In this document: positions 1-5,721 of the stretch, one piece after another
Numbering within the stretch: position 1 is the stretch's first letter
How the letters are laid out: the number at the start of each line of letters is the position of its first letter
DNA from: Candidatus Gorgonimonas leptogorgiae
GTDB taxonomy: Bacteria; Pseudomonadota; Gammaproteobacteria; Pseudomonadales; Endozoicomonadaceae
Reading direction: 5' to 3'
DNA length: 5,721 nucleotides
Assembly: GCA_929200515.1 (NCBI GenBank)
Contig: CAKNAD010000188.1
Location: 1-5,721 of the forward strand
Position numbers and translations under genes: made by a program
The notes under the pieces: generated by a model
Databases searched by the model: none
What the model saw: only the letters and a program-made list of their open reading frames with translations
What the model was told of the DNA's origin: nothing

Positions 1-445
1 GACTGGTAGTAAGCTTTGTTCCTTCTTTAACAAGCGTAGAAAATGCTAGCATTGCAGAGCTATTAAGGTTTGTAATTGCTTTTTTATTTTTTTCTAGATG
101 ATTTGCATCTTTCCCTGTCCAATACATTAGCAATGCCGAAGCTATTGTTTTGCTATCTGTCTTTGTTTTGGGGTCAAATGAAATAGGACTGTGTTCTGTT
201 TGAATAGGATTAGAATTGTCAGTTAAAGGATTTGTGGTTTTACGTGTTAGACCTAATTTTCTTTCTGTGGTTGTTGTGACAGATCTAGCAGATATGGGCT
301 CACTAGTTATGTCTAAAGGTGGTTTTTTAGGGATGCTTTTTTTTGAGGTAGTCTGTTTTATATCTTGACTTGTTTTGTTATTTTTCGCTGTTGTTGTATC
401 TAAAGATGAAACTGGTTGTATTTTATTCATACCTGAAATTTTCAT
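1..445 (-). CDS. Hypothetical Thr/Lys/Ser-rich protein, 3' end beyond the window
   Basis: My own translation of the minus strand from ATG at 445-443 stays open for 148 codons to the window edge, so the C-terminus is missing. The protein begins MKISGMNKIQPVSSL. About the first 95 residues are polar and disordered-looking, rich in Thr, Lys, Ser, Asn and Pro, with runs such as TTTT and KKPP and no hydrophobic signal peptide. From about residue 100 the composition becomes more ordered (ASALLMYWTGKDANHLEKNK, then a helical-looking stretch to the edge), suggesting that a folded domain starts here and continues outside. I recognise no family. The start at 445 is chosen because TAGGT (453-457) lies 7 bases upstream; Met6 at 430 is an alternative. 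Two TATAAT boxes lie upstream. A disordered polar N-terminus beside an ankyrin gene is compatible with a secreted effector, but this is inference only. That it is a real gene is fairly likely given the uninterrupted frame and start context. Confidence 0.72.
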   Translation of the reverse strand, partial: MKISGMNKIQPVSSLDTTTAKNNKTSQDIKQTTSKKSIPKKPPLDITSEPISARSVTTTTERKLGLTRKTTNPLTDNSNPIQTEHSPISFDPKTKTDSKTIASALLMYWTGKDANHLEKNKKAITNLNSSAMLAFSTLVKEGTKLTTS

Positions 446-452
446 TCCTGTT

Positions 453-457
453 ACCTA
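453..457 (-). promoter_or_regulatory. Candidate Shine-Dalgarno for the truncated left-hand gene
   Basis: The minus strand reads TAGGT, then AACAGGA, then ATG. The AGGT core is 7 bases from the ATG at 445, a normal spacing. A second AGGA abuts the ATG directly and is too close to serve that start. This supports ATG 445 over Met6 at 430. Confidence 0.45.
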
Positions 458-475
458 TTAATAATAGTTATATTT

Positions 476-481
476 ATTATA
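476..481 (-). promoter_or_regulatory. Candidate -10 box (proximal) for the truncated gene
   Basis: A perfect TATAAT lies on the minus strand, which would place the transcript start near 469 and give a leader of about 24 bases before ATG 445. No convincing TTGACA-like -35 sits 16-18 bases upstream (AATATC is at 17), and the region is very AT-rich, so a chance match is possible. Confidence 0.35.
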
Positions 482-501
482 TGGGATATCGGCAATAGGA
501 T

Positions 502-507
502 ATTATA
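502..507 (-). promoter_or_regulatory. Candidate -10 box (distal) for the truncated gene
   Basis: A second perfect TATAAT on the minus strand (context CACTATAATATCC) would start transcription near 495 and give a leader of about 50 bases. The hexamer 17 bases upstream is TAACTT, a weak -35. A small inverted repeat at 527-543 overlaps the -35 position, which would fit a regulated promoter. Either this box or the one at 476-481 may be the functional one. Confidence 0.35.
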
Positions 508-526
508 GTGTTATGCTGTTCTAGAA

Positions 527-543
527 GTTAGTGGATATCTAAC
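527..543. repeat. 17-base inverted repeat, possible operator
   Basis: GTTAG and CTAAC arms of 5 bases flank TGGATAT. The repeat overlaps and lies just upstream of the -35 position for the distal TATAAT at 502-507. The hexamer GGATAT inside it (533-538) recurs at 498-503 and 484-489 in the same orientation. A regulator binding site is possible, but the arms are short and the region is AT-rich. Confidence 0.25.
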
Positions 544-657
544 CTATTAGCACTCCATGATATAAAATATATACTATAAAAAATTAAAGAAATATTGTTT
601 AATTAGTAACTATTTTTAGTCTTTTTATAGATTAAATAAGTGCTGATAGTTATATAG

Positions 658-689
658 AAAAAAATCAAAAAAGTAACACGCTATGTGTC
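658..689 (-). terminator. Candidate Rho-independent terminator after the ankyrin gene
   Basis: On the minus strand GACAC, loop ATAGC, and GTGTT form a short stem (4 Watson-Crick pairs plus one G-U closing pair). It is followed by AC and then an interrupted T tract (TTTTTTGATTTTTTT). It begins about 85 bases after the stop at 774. The T tract is good but the stem is short, so strength is uncertain. Confidence 0.4.
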
Positions 690-773
690 GTTTTAGTTTG
701 AGAATTAGTTAAGTTTTTTACTTGAAATTATATAAATAATATTGTAAATATATAGTGTATAAGACTAACTAAG

Positions 774-3665
774 TCACTTTTTTGGTTTCCATTTTATATA
801 ATTTCTAGTCCACAGAATTTCAATATTCTCAGGGATTAAATCAGCTTGGAAATATTTCTTTATTTGATATCGTAAAACATAATCCATTGCTGTCATGTTT
901 TTATTATCTCTTATAGTGAAATTCATATCTGAGTTAATTAATTTTTGAGCATCATTTGATAAACCATTATTTTTTATTGCACAATGTAAAGCGGTTTCAC
1001 CTTCATTATTTTGTATATTTAAATTTATGCCACTGTTAATTAAGGTATCTATGATTGTACTATAGTCCTCATGTCTGTCTTCTAGTTTTGTTTTTGCTAA
1101 TATATGCAATATAGTATCCCCTTGATTATTTTTGCTATTTAGATCAATTCCAGAATCAATTTGATACTGGAATTCTTCTGCGGAGATAGTATTTGTATGG
1201 TCGTGTAAATAGTTACTTCCATTATTGTCAGTTGCTACAAATTTTATGTCCTCTTTATGGTTTAATAGTGGATAATTTTCCAGTAAGTATTCTTGCATGC
1301 ATGCTATAAAATTATATTGATTAAAATCTTCAGAATCCTGAAAACTACTTTTTGAAATAGGTCTAGCATCTTCTATTGTGTGCTTTAGAGCATTCCATGT
1401 GGCTTGGTATAGTGTTCGTGCAAATTCATATTTATTATTTTCTATAAGGTGATTTTTTACCAAATAATTGAATTGTTCTTCTAATTGTAAGCCAACCACT
1501 TTACAAATTTGTTTCATGTTAAATGGAGTTACAAAGTCTCTCATATGCTGGGGGTCATGATCGATAAATGATTTTTTCAGATCTTTAATATGAGTAGTTA
1601 GTATTCCTCTTAAAGTTGACTTATTTTCATCTATTGTAGAAAAATTACCATCATATAGCATAAAATCATGCAGATTTAGAGCTATTCTACTTTTTTTAAG
1701 ATAAGATAGAAATTTATGTAGACCAACTAAACTATTAACGCTTTTAGTTCTATTTTCAAGAGTATCAACAGGCAATTTTATATTTCGTGCTTTTTCTAAT
1801 GTATCTTCTATTAATTGATTTCTGTTATCAGCAAGCTTATGCAGTTCTGATCCTGTTTCTTCTAAAAGCATATGGGTGCTATTAGCTGTATGCAGGCATA
1901 CAAATAAGTGATATATATCATGCATAGGGTGATCTATAGAATAATTTACCGTGCCCCAATGTATAGTTGTAGGTAGCTTAGGATCTTCAAAGTGAACCCC
2001 TATATCACGATAATTATTTTTCATGCCTTTTCTTATGTCATCAGGAGTACTGGATCCTAAAACTAAGTTTGCAGAAATTGCATCCTTTCCAAATATAGTT
2101 TCTATAATAAGATTCAGTAGTTCAAAATTAGGTGTTATTATAACAGAAGGGCTATAAAATACGGGAAATTTAGCAAATTCTAGAAAATCATCATATAGAT
2201 CTTCGAGATACATTGTATTTCCAAAGCGATCGCTAGCTATAGCTAGAAATTTATCTTCTATGTTTTTTTTCTTAAAAGTAAATATAACTCTATCTAATGG
2301 TTCAAAATGTTGCATTGTATTTTGCAATGATTTGATTAGATGAGCGCGATTAGTACGTATACCTTGTTTTACATCATACGTGTCTTTCAGCTCTGGTAAA
2401 TAATTGCAAGTCTCTAAGCTACTTATTGAATCAGATAATACATCCCAACTTTTATCATTAACAACTAATCCGTCTGCTGTCTCGTCATATAAAGGTAAAC
2501 AATCTAAAATTTCATTAGTTCGTGCTTCATGATACCAAGACATAAGTGTAAAAAATTGTTGTGTAGATATTTTTTCTAATTTAAATGCTTTTAACAGCAC
2601 ATAACGAGTATTGTCATCTTTAAAAAATGTTAAATGATCACTCAATAAGCTCTTAGGATTATAACGTATTTCTACTATTTTTTGTATGTCATCATCAGTT
2701 ACTTGAGGTAGTTTTTCTTGTATTTGAGATACTACTTTCTTTGGTAGCCTTCTAACTGCTTCATTAAATTCCTCGGCATGTTTAGTGCCTAATGGTAGCA
2801 TAATAGGTGAAAGCTCATTATTAGTTTGTGATTTAGCTTTTTTTCTAGCAAAATTAGCAAATTTTTTTGATAATTTATTTGAACTTGCTATTGTTGTAGT
2901 AGCAGTAGTTAAGGGGTTATCCGCTAGCGATTGCTCTACTGGAGTTGCAATTTGAGTGTCATTTAGTGGTTGTGGTGACTGTTCTGGTTGTACTGTTGAA
3001 TTTTCAAGTTGAACAGTCTGTAAAGACGGAGTGACTGTATTATTAGTATTACTGGTATCTTGAGCGTCATTTAGTGGTTGTGGTGACTGTTCTGGTTGTA
3101 CTGTTGAGTTTTCAAGTTGAGCAGTCTGTAAAGACGGAGCGGCTGTATTATTAGTATTACTGGTATTTTGAGTGTCATTTAGTGGTTGTGGTGACTGTTC
3201 TGGTTGTACTGTTGAGTTTTCAAGTTGAGCAGTCTGTAAAGACGGAGTGGCTGTATTATTAGTATTACCAGTATCTTGAGCGTCATTTAGTGGTTGTGAT
3301 GACTGTTCTGGTTGTAGCGTTGAATTTTCAAGTTGCGCAGTCTGTAAAGACGGAGTGGCTGTATTATTAGTATTATCAGCGTCATTATCAGAATTTAGTT
3401 CTTGGTTGTATTGTGCTTCAACAGCTGTTATTTTATGATCTTTAATTTGTTGTTCATCTTTGTTAACAAAATAATTATAAGCTTTCCTGAATGGGTAGGT
3501 TAAAAAACTCACACAGGCCTTAATAGCCAAGATAAAGTAACCAGCAAAAGTAGAACAGGCTTGGCTAAAACGATCTTGTTTTTCTTCAATATTAGCAGTT
3601 GGTGCTTTTTGAACGTTTTTAATTAAATTTCTGTTAAAGGTAGAATTAATTTCGTTAGTATCCAT
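774..3665 (-). CDS. Large ankyrin-repeat protein with 36-residue tandem repeats, putative effector
   Basis: This 963-residue protein has four visible parts. (1) Residues 1-95 contain a hydrophobic stretch at about 40-59 (FAGYFILAIKACVSFLTYPF) followed by basic residues, a possible membrane anchor rather than a cleavable signal. (2) Residues 98-238 are three full 36-residue repeats and one of 33, starting NTNNT and rich in Asn, Gln, Thr, Ser and Pro, followed by a polar linker to about 285. (3) Residues 285-800 form a mostly helical-looking region I do not recognise, with a His cluster including HDIYH at 582-586. (4) About 811-940 hold three to four ankyrin repeats, with NNQGDTILHILA (847), NNEGETALHCAI (886), and the spaced SGIDLN and SGINLN ends. 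Ankyrin repeats bind proteins; no catalytic domain is identified. The start is well supported by GGAGG 7 bases upstream. The gene has its own promoter and lies 111 bases after mltG. A host-directed effector is inferred from architecture only. A structural or surface-associated protein is the alternative. Confidence 0.9.
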   Translation of the reverse strand: MDTNEINSTFNRNLIKNVQKAPTANIEEKQDRFSQACSTFAGYFILAIKACVSFLTYPFRKAYNYFVNKDEQQIKDHKITAVEAQYNQELNSDNDADNTNNTATPSLQTAQLENSTLQPEQSSQPLNDAQDTGNTNNTATPSLQTAQLENSTVQPEQSPQPLNDTQNTSNTNNTAAPSLQTAQLENSTVQPEQSPQPLNDAQDTSNTNNTVTPSLQTVQLENSTVQPEQSPQPLNDTQIATPVEQSLADNPLTTATTTIASSNKLSKKFANFARKKAKSQTNNELSPIMLPLGTKHAEEFNEAVRRLPKKVVSQIQEKLPQVTDDDIQKIVEIRYNPKSLLSDHLTFFKDDNTRYVLLKAFKLEKISTQQFFTLMSWYHEARTNEILDCLPLYDETADGLVVNDKSWDVLSDSISSLETCNYLPELKDTYDVKQGIRTNRAHLIKSLQNTMQHFEPLDRVIFTFKKKNIEDKFLAIASDRFGNTMYLEDLYDDFLEFAKFPVFYSPSVIITPNFELLNLIIETIFGKDAISANLVLGSSTPDDIRKGMKNNYRDIGVHFEDPKLPTTIHWGTVNYSIDHPMHDIYHLFVCLHTANSTHMLLEETGSELHKLADNRNQLIEDTLEKARNIKLPVDTLENRTKSVNSLVGLHKFLSYLKKSRIALNLHDFMLYDGNFSTIDENKSTLRGILTTHIKDLKKSFIDHDPQHMRDFVTPFNMKQICKVVGLQLEEQFNYLVKNHLIENNKYEFARTLYQATWNALKHTIEDARPISKSSFQDSEDFNQYNFIACMQEYLLENYPLLNHKEDIKFVATDNNGSNYLHDHTNTISAEEFQYQIDSGIDLNSKNNQGDTILHILAKTKLEDRHEDYSTIIDTLINSGINLNIQNNEGETALHCAIKNNGLSNDAQKLINSDMNFTIRDNKNMTAMDYVLRYQIKKYFQADLIPENIEILWTRNYIKWKPKK
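846..1235 (-). other. Ankyrin-repeat domain (residues about 811-940)
   Basis: Consecutive units fit the ankyrin pattern D/N-x-x-G-x-T-x-L-H followed by a helix pair ending in SGIxLN. Unit 1 is degenerate (DNNGSNYLH at 813). Unit 2 (844-883) carries a short insertion between its helices, so it is about 40 residues instead of 33. Unit 3 (884-917) is closest to consensus. Unit 4 (DNKNMTAMDYVL) is a partial cap. The block sits close to the C-terminus. Confidence 0.85.
2951..3380 (-). repeat. In-frame tandem repeat, 108-base unit, about four copies
   Basis: The plus-strand word gtcatttagtggttgtg (with one substitution in the fourth copy) recurs at 2958, 3066, 3174 and 3282, exactly 108 bases apart. 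The last unit is 99 bases and ends at 3380. By eye the three units at 2958-3281 differ from each other at only about 5-6 positions per 108. The unit at 3282-3380, which encodes the N-terminal copy, is more diverged. Because 108 is a multiple of three, gain or loss of a unit keeps the frame. One unit counts to about 42% G+C, above its surroundings. This encodes residues 98-238 of the ankyrin protein. Confidence 0.95.
3489..3548 (-). other. Predicted membrane-associated hydrophobic segment of the ankyrin protein
   Basis: Residues 40-59 of the encoded protein are mostly hydrophobic and aromatic with a single Lys in the middle, followed by an RKAYNYFVNK basic-aromatic stretch. The length suits one transmembrane helix or an amphipathic membrane-binding helix. 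It is about 40 residues in, so a classical Sec signal peptide is unlikely. Confidence 0.45.
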
Positions 3666-3672
3666 AATACAT

Positions 3673-3677
3673 CCTCC
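3673..3677 (-). promoter_or_regulatory. Strong Shine-Dalgarno of the ankyrin gene
   Basis: The minus strand reads GGAGG, then ATGTATT, then ATG. A near-perfect ribosome binding site at 7 bases spacing fixes the start at 3665. It is the strongest ribosome binding site seen in the window. Confidence 0.85.
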
Positions 3678-3696
3678 ATGAACGAGATATAGCCCT

Positions 3697-3705
3697 ATTC
3701 TACCA
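3697..3705 (-). promoter_or_regulatory. Extended -10 promoter of the ankyrin gene
   Basis: The minus strand reads TGGTAGAAT: a TAGAAT -10 box (5 of 6 to consensus) preceded by the TGn extended -10 element. The expected transcript start is near 3690, giving a leader of about 25 bases. The -35 position has only TATATT, which is usual for extended -10 promoters. This suggests the gene is transcribed independently of pabC-mltG. Confidence 0.55.
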
Positions 3706-3776
3706 TATTTATGATTAAAAATATAGTGTTTTATTTAATTAACAACATTTTGTTAGCCTAGAGCAATTTGTATGAA

Positions 3777-4802
3777 TTACTTAGCTTTCTTAAGATATTT
3801 TTTAATTGCCTTCTGGTGTTCTGCAAGGTTATCTGAAAAATGATGAGAGCCATCTCCTTTTGATACAAAATACAGGCAATTGCTTGTGTCTGGATGCATT
3901 GCAGCATAAATTGAACTTCTGCTTACTAATGAAATAGGTGCTGGCGGTAATCTGGGTATTTTGTAGGTATTATATGGTGTTTCTTTTATAAGCATTTTTT
4001 TCGTCAGTTTACCGTTATATTCGTCTTTTATGCCATAAATAACTGTAGGATCTGCTTGTAATCTCATTTTTTTTTGTAATCTTCTTACAAAAACACCAGA
4101 TATTTTACATTTTTCTGCTTCTAAGCCACTTTCTTTTTCAATCATCGAAGCAACAATCAAGGCTTCATATGGAGTTTTATATGGAATTTTTTTATCTCTT
4201 GTGTTCCATTCTTCCATTAACACTTTAATTAGTTTTTGGTTAGCTATATGAATTATAGATTCTATTGTGGCACCGTTAAAAAATTCATAAGTATCTGGAA
4301 ATAGCAGACCTTCAGCAATATTATCGTCTTGTGGGTAGCCACTTGGTTTGATTAACAATGTAGTTAAAAAAGTATTAATATCTGTGCTATTAGATAATTT
4401 ATGATGGGAAGATAGTTCTTTGATTGCATCATCTACAGACTTGCCTTCTTCTAGCCTAATTTTATAGCTAATTTGCTTGCCTAATATCATGTTATTGATA
4501 AGCTCTTTATATGTCATATGTGATGTTACTAAATAATCACCAGCTTTAATATTTGTAGTGGCATTAATCAAATATAAGTAAAGTTTTAGCTGTAAAGATG
4601 ATGTGATAATATTTAAATTATTTAGCTGAGCAATAATTTTTTTAGCATTGCTTTTAGCTTCAATAGATAGAATAGTATCATCAGAAATAGCCACTGTAGA
4701 CATTCCATATGCTTGTTTCCAAGACTTTATTCCTAAATAACTAGTAAATGGCAAGATGCCTATTAGCAAAATAGCCGTTGTTTTTTTAATAGCAGAGTTC
4801 AT
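3777..4802 (-). CDS. mltG: Endolytic murein transglycosylase MltG (YceG-like)
   Basis: MltG is an inner-membrane lytic transglycosylase that cuts nascent peptidoglycan strands and is thought to end glycan elongation. Residue numbers here count from the upstream ATG at 4814 (345 residues). A single N-terminal membrane helix lies at about 15-30 (ILLIGILPFTSYLGI). The family signatures follow: EGLLFPDTYEF at 168-178, ASMIEKESG at 222-230 with E226 aligned to the catalytic Glu of the E. coli IVEKET motif, RLQADPTVIYG at 251-261, and YNGKL and NTYKI at 266-286. The C-terminus has LYFVSKGDGSHHFS and AEHQKAIKKYL as in E. coli. Length is normal for the family. I prefer ATG 4802 (Met5), because AAAGGA precedes it by 11 bases, whereas ATG 4814 lies inside that same AAAGGATG. 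It overlaps pabC by 17 bases (29 with the longer start). The GLPPGxI-x-x-PG loop is altered (RLPPAPISLVS). Confidence 0.95.
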   Translation of the reverse strand: MNSAIKKTTAILLIGILPFTSYLGIKSWKQAYGMSTVAISDDTILSIEAKSNAKKIIAQLNNLNIITSSLQLKLYLYLINATTNIKAGDYLVTSHMTYKELINNMILGKQISYKIRLEEGKSVDDAIKELSSHHKLSNSTDINTFLTTLLIKPSGYPQDDNIAEGLLFPDTYEFFNGATIESIIHIANQKLIKVLMEEWNTRDKKIPYKTPYEALIVASMIEKESGLEAEKCKISGVFVRRLQKKMRLQADPTVIYGIKDEYNGKLTKKMLIKETPYNTYKIPRLPPAPISLVSRSSIYAAMHPDTSNCLYFVSKGDGSHHFSDNLAEHQKAIKKYLKKAK

Positions 4803-5625
4803 TATCAATAACATCCTTTATATGATTTGAGATACTTGTTTTAGCATATGCTGTGCCATTGAAACTAACAATAGGCCAAACACCAAAGACGCTATTACAC
4901 AAAAAAATTTCTTTTGCCTGCTGTAAATCAGTTATTGTACAATCCTTAAGTTTAACCGTTAGCTTTAATAAGTGCTGGTTTTGAATTATCCATTCTCTAC
5001 AAACCCCAGCCACTCCGTAGTTATAGATGTTTGGTGTTATTAATTCATTCTTGTTATTAACTAAAAATAAATTTGAACAGGTACCTTCTATTATATTACC
5101 GTATTGATTAGCAAGTAATAATTCATTAAAGTTTTTTTGCTGACTCTCATAACTTGCCATTACTTGAGGTAAACGGTTTAAATGTTTTGTGTCAGCAACG
5201 CAACTAGGATATAAAATGATATCAGATAATCCTACTACTGCACCTGTAGCTGTTTTGTTTTTGTACTGTTGCGATATTTTTTTATGCAATAAAATTCTAT
5301 TTGGTGGTATGTTTTGTTCAGGAGTGTAACCTCCTAGCCCATAGCCCCTTGTTATAATAATTTTTAAAATTCCGTCTGTTGTTGCTGAAGTATTGGCTAA
5401 TAATGTAGCTATATCATCTTGTAATAGCCTTTTTGATAAGCGAATATTTAATATATCACATCCTCTGTATAACCTCGCAAAATGGAGATTATGAAAAGTA
5501 ATTTGCCCTTGGTTTAATCTTATTGTTTCAAAAATACCATCGCCATAAGCAAGACCTCTATCGTTACAGTTTACTGATGATTGTTGTTCACCATTTACTA
5601 ATACATAGTCATAATTATCTATCAT
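4786..5625 (-). CDS. pabC: Aminodeoxychorismate lyase PabC (PLP fold type IV)
   Basis: PabC converts 4-amino-4-deoxychorismate to p-aminobenzoate and pyruvate in cytoplasmic folate synthesis. The 279 residues match the family's usual length. The N-terminal VNGEQQSS and NDRGLAYGDGIFETIR (21-36) are typical of fold-type-IV PLP enzymes. KHLNRLPQV at 147-155 carries the expected PLP-binding Lys147 and matches the E. coli KHLNRLEQV motif. E180 in EGTCSNLF (180-187) is the expected cofactor-ring acid. FLCNSVFGVWPI at 241-252 is the signature favouring PabC over D-amino-acid or branched-chain aminotransferases, which usually have a Thr-rich motif here. The adjacent mltG supports the call, since pabC-mltG is a gammaproteobacterial arrangement. 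The start at 5625 fits the family's N-terminus although its ribosome binding site is weak (AAAATAAG next to ATG). The main alternative is a related aminotransferase with different specificity. Confidence 0.92.
   Translation of the reverse strand: MIDNYDYVLVNGEQQSSVNCNDRGLAYGDGIFETIRLNQGQITFHNLHFARLYRGCDILNIRLSKRLLQDDIATLLANTSATTDGILKIIITRGYGLGGYTPEQNIPPNRILLHKKISQQYKNKTATGAVVGLSDIILYPSCVADTKHLNRLPQVMASYESQQKNFNELLLANQYGNIIEGTCSNLFLVNNKNELITPNIYNYGVAGVCREWIIQNQHLLKLTVKLKDCTITDLQQAKEIFLCNSVFGVWPIVSFNGTAYAKTSISNHIKDVIDNELCY
4814..4819 (-). promoter_or_regulatory. Shine-Dalgarno of mltG, inside the pabC coding end
   Basis: AAAGGA on the minus strand lies within the last codons of pabC. Its final A is also the first base of the upstream ATG (4814), so this site cannot serve that ATG. 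It is 11 bases from ATG 4802 and 5 bases from an in-frame TTG (codon 3), either of which may be the real start. Confidence 0.5.
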
Positions 5626-5694
5626 CTTATTTTAAATGTCTTCTATTAAAATGGATATTTCTCTTTTAGTAATTTTAATTACAAAATGCAAAAC

Positions 5695-5700
5695 ATTATA
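5695..5700 (-). promoter_or_regulatory. Candidate -10 box of the pabC-mltG operon
   Basis: A perfect TATAAT lies on the minus strand about 70 bases before the pabC start, predicting a leader of about 60 bases. The -35 at normal spacing would fall at or just beyond the window edge, so it cannot be judged. The nearest visible candidate is TTAATA at a short 15-base spacing. If real, pabC starts its own transcript here instead of reading through from an upstream fabF. Confidence 0.4.
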
Positions 5701-5721
5701 CATTAGTCATGAAATTATTAA

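Larger units (their letters stand above)
446..773. other. Intergenic region of 328 bases without a gene
   Basis: Very AT-rich DNA between the stop of the ankyrin gene and the start of the truncated gene. No open frame of useful length was seen on either strand, and no tRNA or other recognisable RNA gene. It holds a candidate terminator for the ankyrin gene (658-689), two TATAAT boxes (476-481, 502-507), a 17-base inverted repeat (527-543), three direct copies of GGATAT, and a ribosome binding site for the left-hand gene. The stretch 544-657 shows only AT-rich sequence with nothing I can assign. Confidence 0.7.

Noticed and set aside
774..860. C-terminal type IV (Dot/Icm) secretion signal on the ankyrin protein
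   Set aside because: The last 30 residues are basic and aromatic (ending RNYIKWKPKK) without a clear Glu-rich block. I cannot support a specific secretion route from sequence alone.
1860..1922. Possible COQ4-like metal motif (HDxxH plus Glu) in the ankyrin protein
   Set aside because: In COQ4 as I recall it, the Glu follows about 11 residues after the second His. Here the first Glu (602) is 15 residues after, and the flanking sequence does not resemble COQ4. Kept only as a generic HDxxH observation.
3740..3755. Inverted repeat TAACAA-N4-TTGTTA after mltG, considered as a terminator
   Set aside because: The stem is only 6 pairs, nearly all A-T, and is followed on the minus strand by ATTAAATAAAAC with no T tract. 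It is too weak to call.
4786..5625. D-amino-acid or branched-chain aminotransferase identity for the PabC gene
   Set aside because: The KHLNRL and CNSVFGVWP motifs and the mltG neighbour favour aminodeoxychorismate lyase. The alternative is noted in the entry only as residual doubt.
5632..5703. 23-codon minus-strand frame (MYNVLHFV...) just upstream of pabC, considered as a leader peptide
   Set aside because: Its ATG directly precedes the candidate -10 box, so a transcript from that promoter would start inside the frame. There is no ribosome binding site, and chance frames of this size are common in AT-rich DNA.
5651..5721. Plus-strand frame from ATG 5651 open to the window end, considered as a divergent gene
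   Set aside because: Only 23 codons are visible, there is no Shine-Dalgarno, and it overlaps the proposed pabC promoter region. Nothing supports it beyond being open.

Overview
This is an AT-rich window (roughly one third G+C or less) from a bacterium. All recognisable genes lie on the minus strand, so transcription runs from position 5721 towards 1. Two housekeeping genes are recognised with confidence: pabC (aminodeoxychorismate lyase, folate synthesis) and mltG (endolytic murein transglycosylase), in that order and overlapping. The pabC-mltG order is the one known from gammaproteobacteria such as E. coli, where tmk and holB follow. Low G+C, a large ankyrin-repeat protein and low-complexity Ser/Thr/Asn/Gln-rich proteins suggest a host-associated or intracellular lineage, probably gammaproteobacterial. 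That placement is inference; an alphaproteobacterial endosymbiont is not excluded.

Layout from right to left. 5626-5721 is the pabC leader, with a perfect TATAAT -10 box. 4786-5625 is pabC. 3777-4802 is mltG, overlapping the end of pabC and probably translationally coupled to it. 3666-3776 is a short gap carrying an extended -10 promoter and a strong ribosome binding site for the next gene. 774-3665 encodes a 963-residue protein with an N-terminal hydrophobic segment, an array of about four 36-residue repeats, a large unrecognised middle region and C-terminal ankyrin repeats. 446-773 is a 328-base intergenic region with a candidate terminator, two TATAAT boxes and a small inverted repeat. 1-445 is the 5' part of another minus-strand gene, encoding a Thr/Lys/Ser-rich protein that runs off the window.

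pabC and mltG look like an ordinary two-gene operon. The ankyrin gene and the truncated gene look like a separate accessory block occupying the place where tmk would be expected by comparison with E. coli. Both have the look of proteins acting outside the cytoplasm or in a host, but nothing in the sequence proves secretion. The part most worth following up is the ankyrin protein: its unassigned middle region and its nearly identical in-frame tandem repeats.
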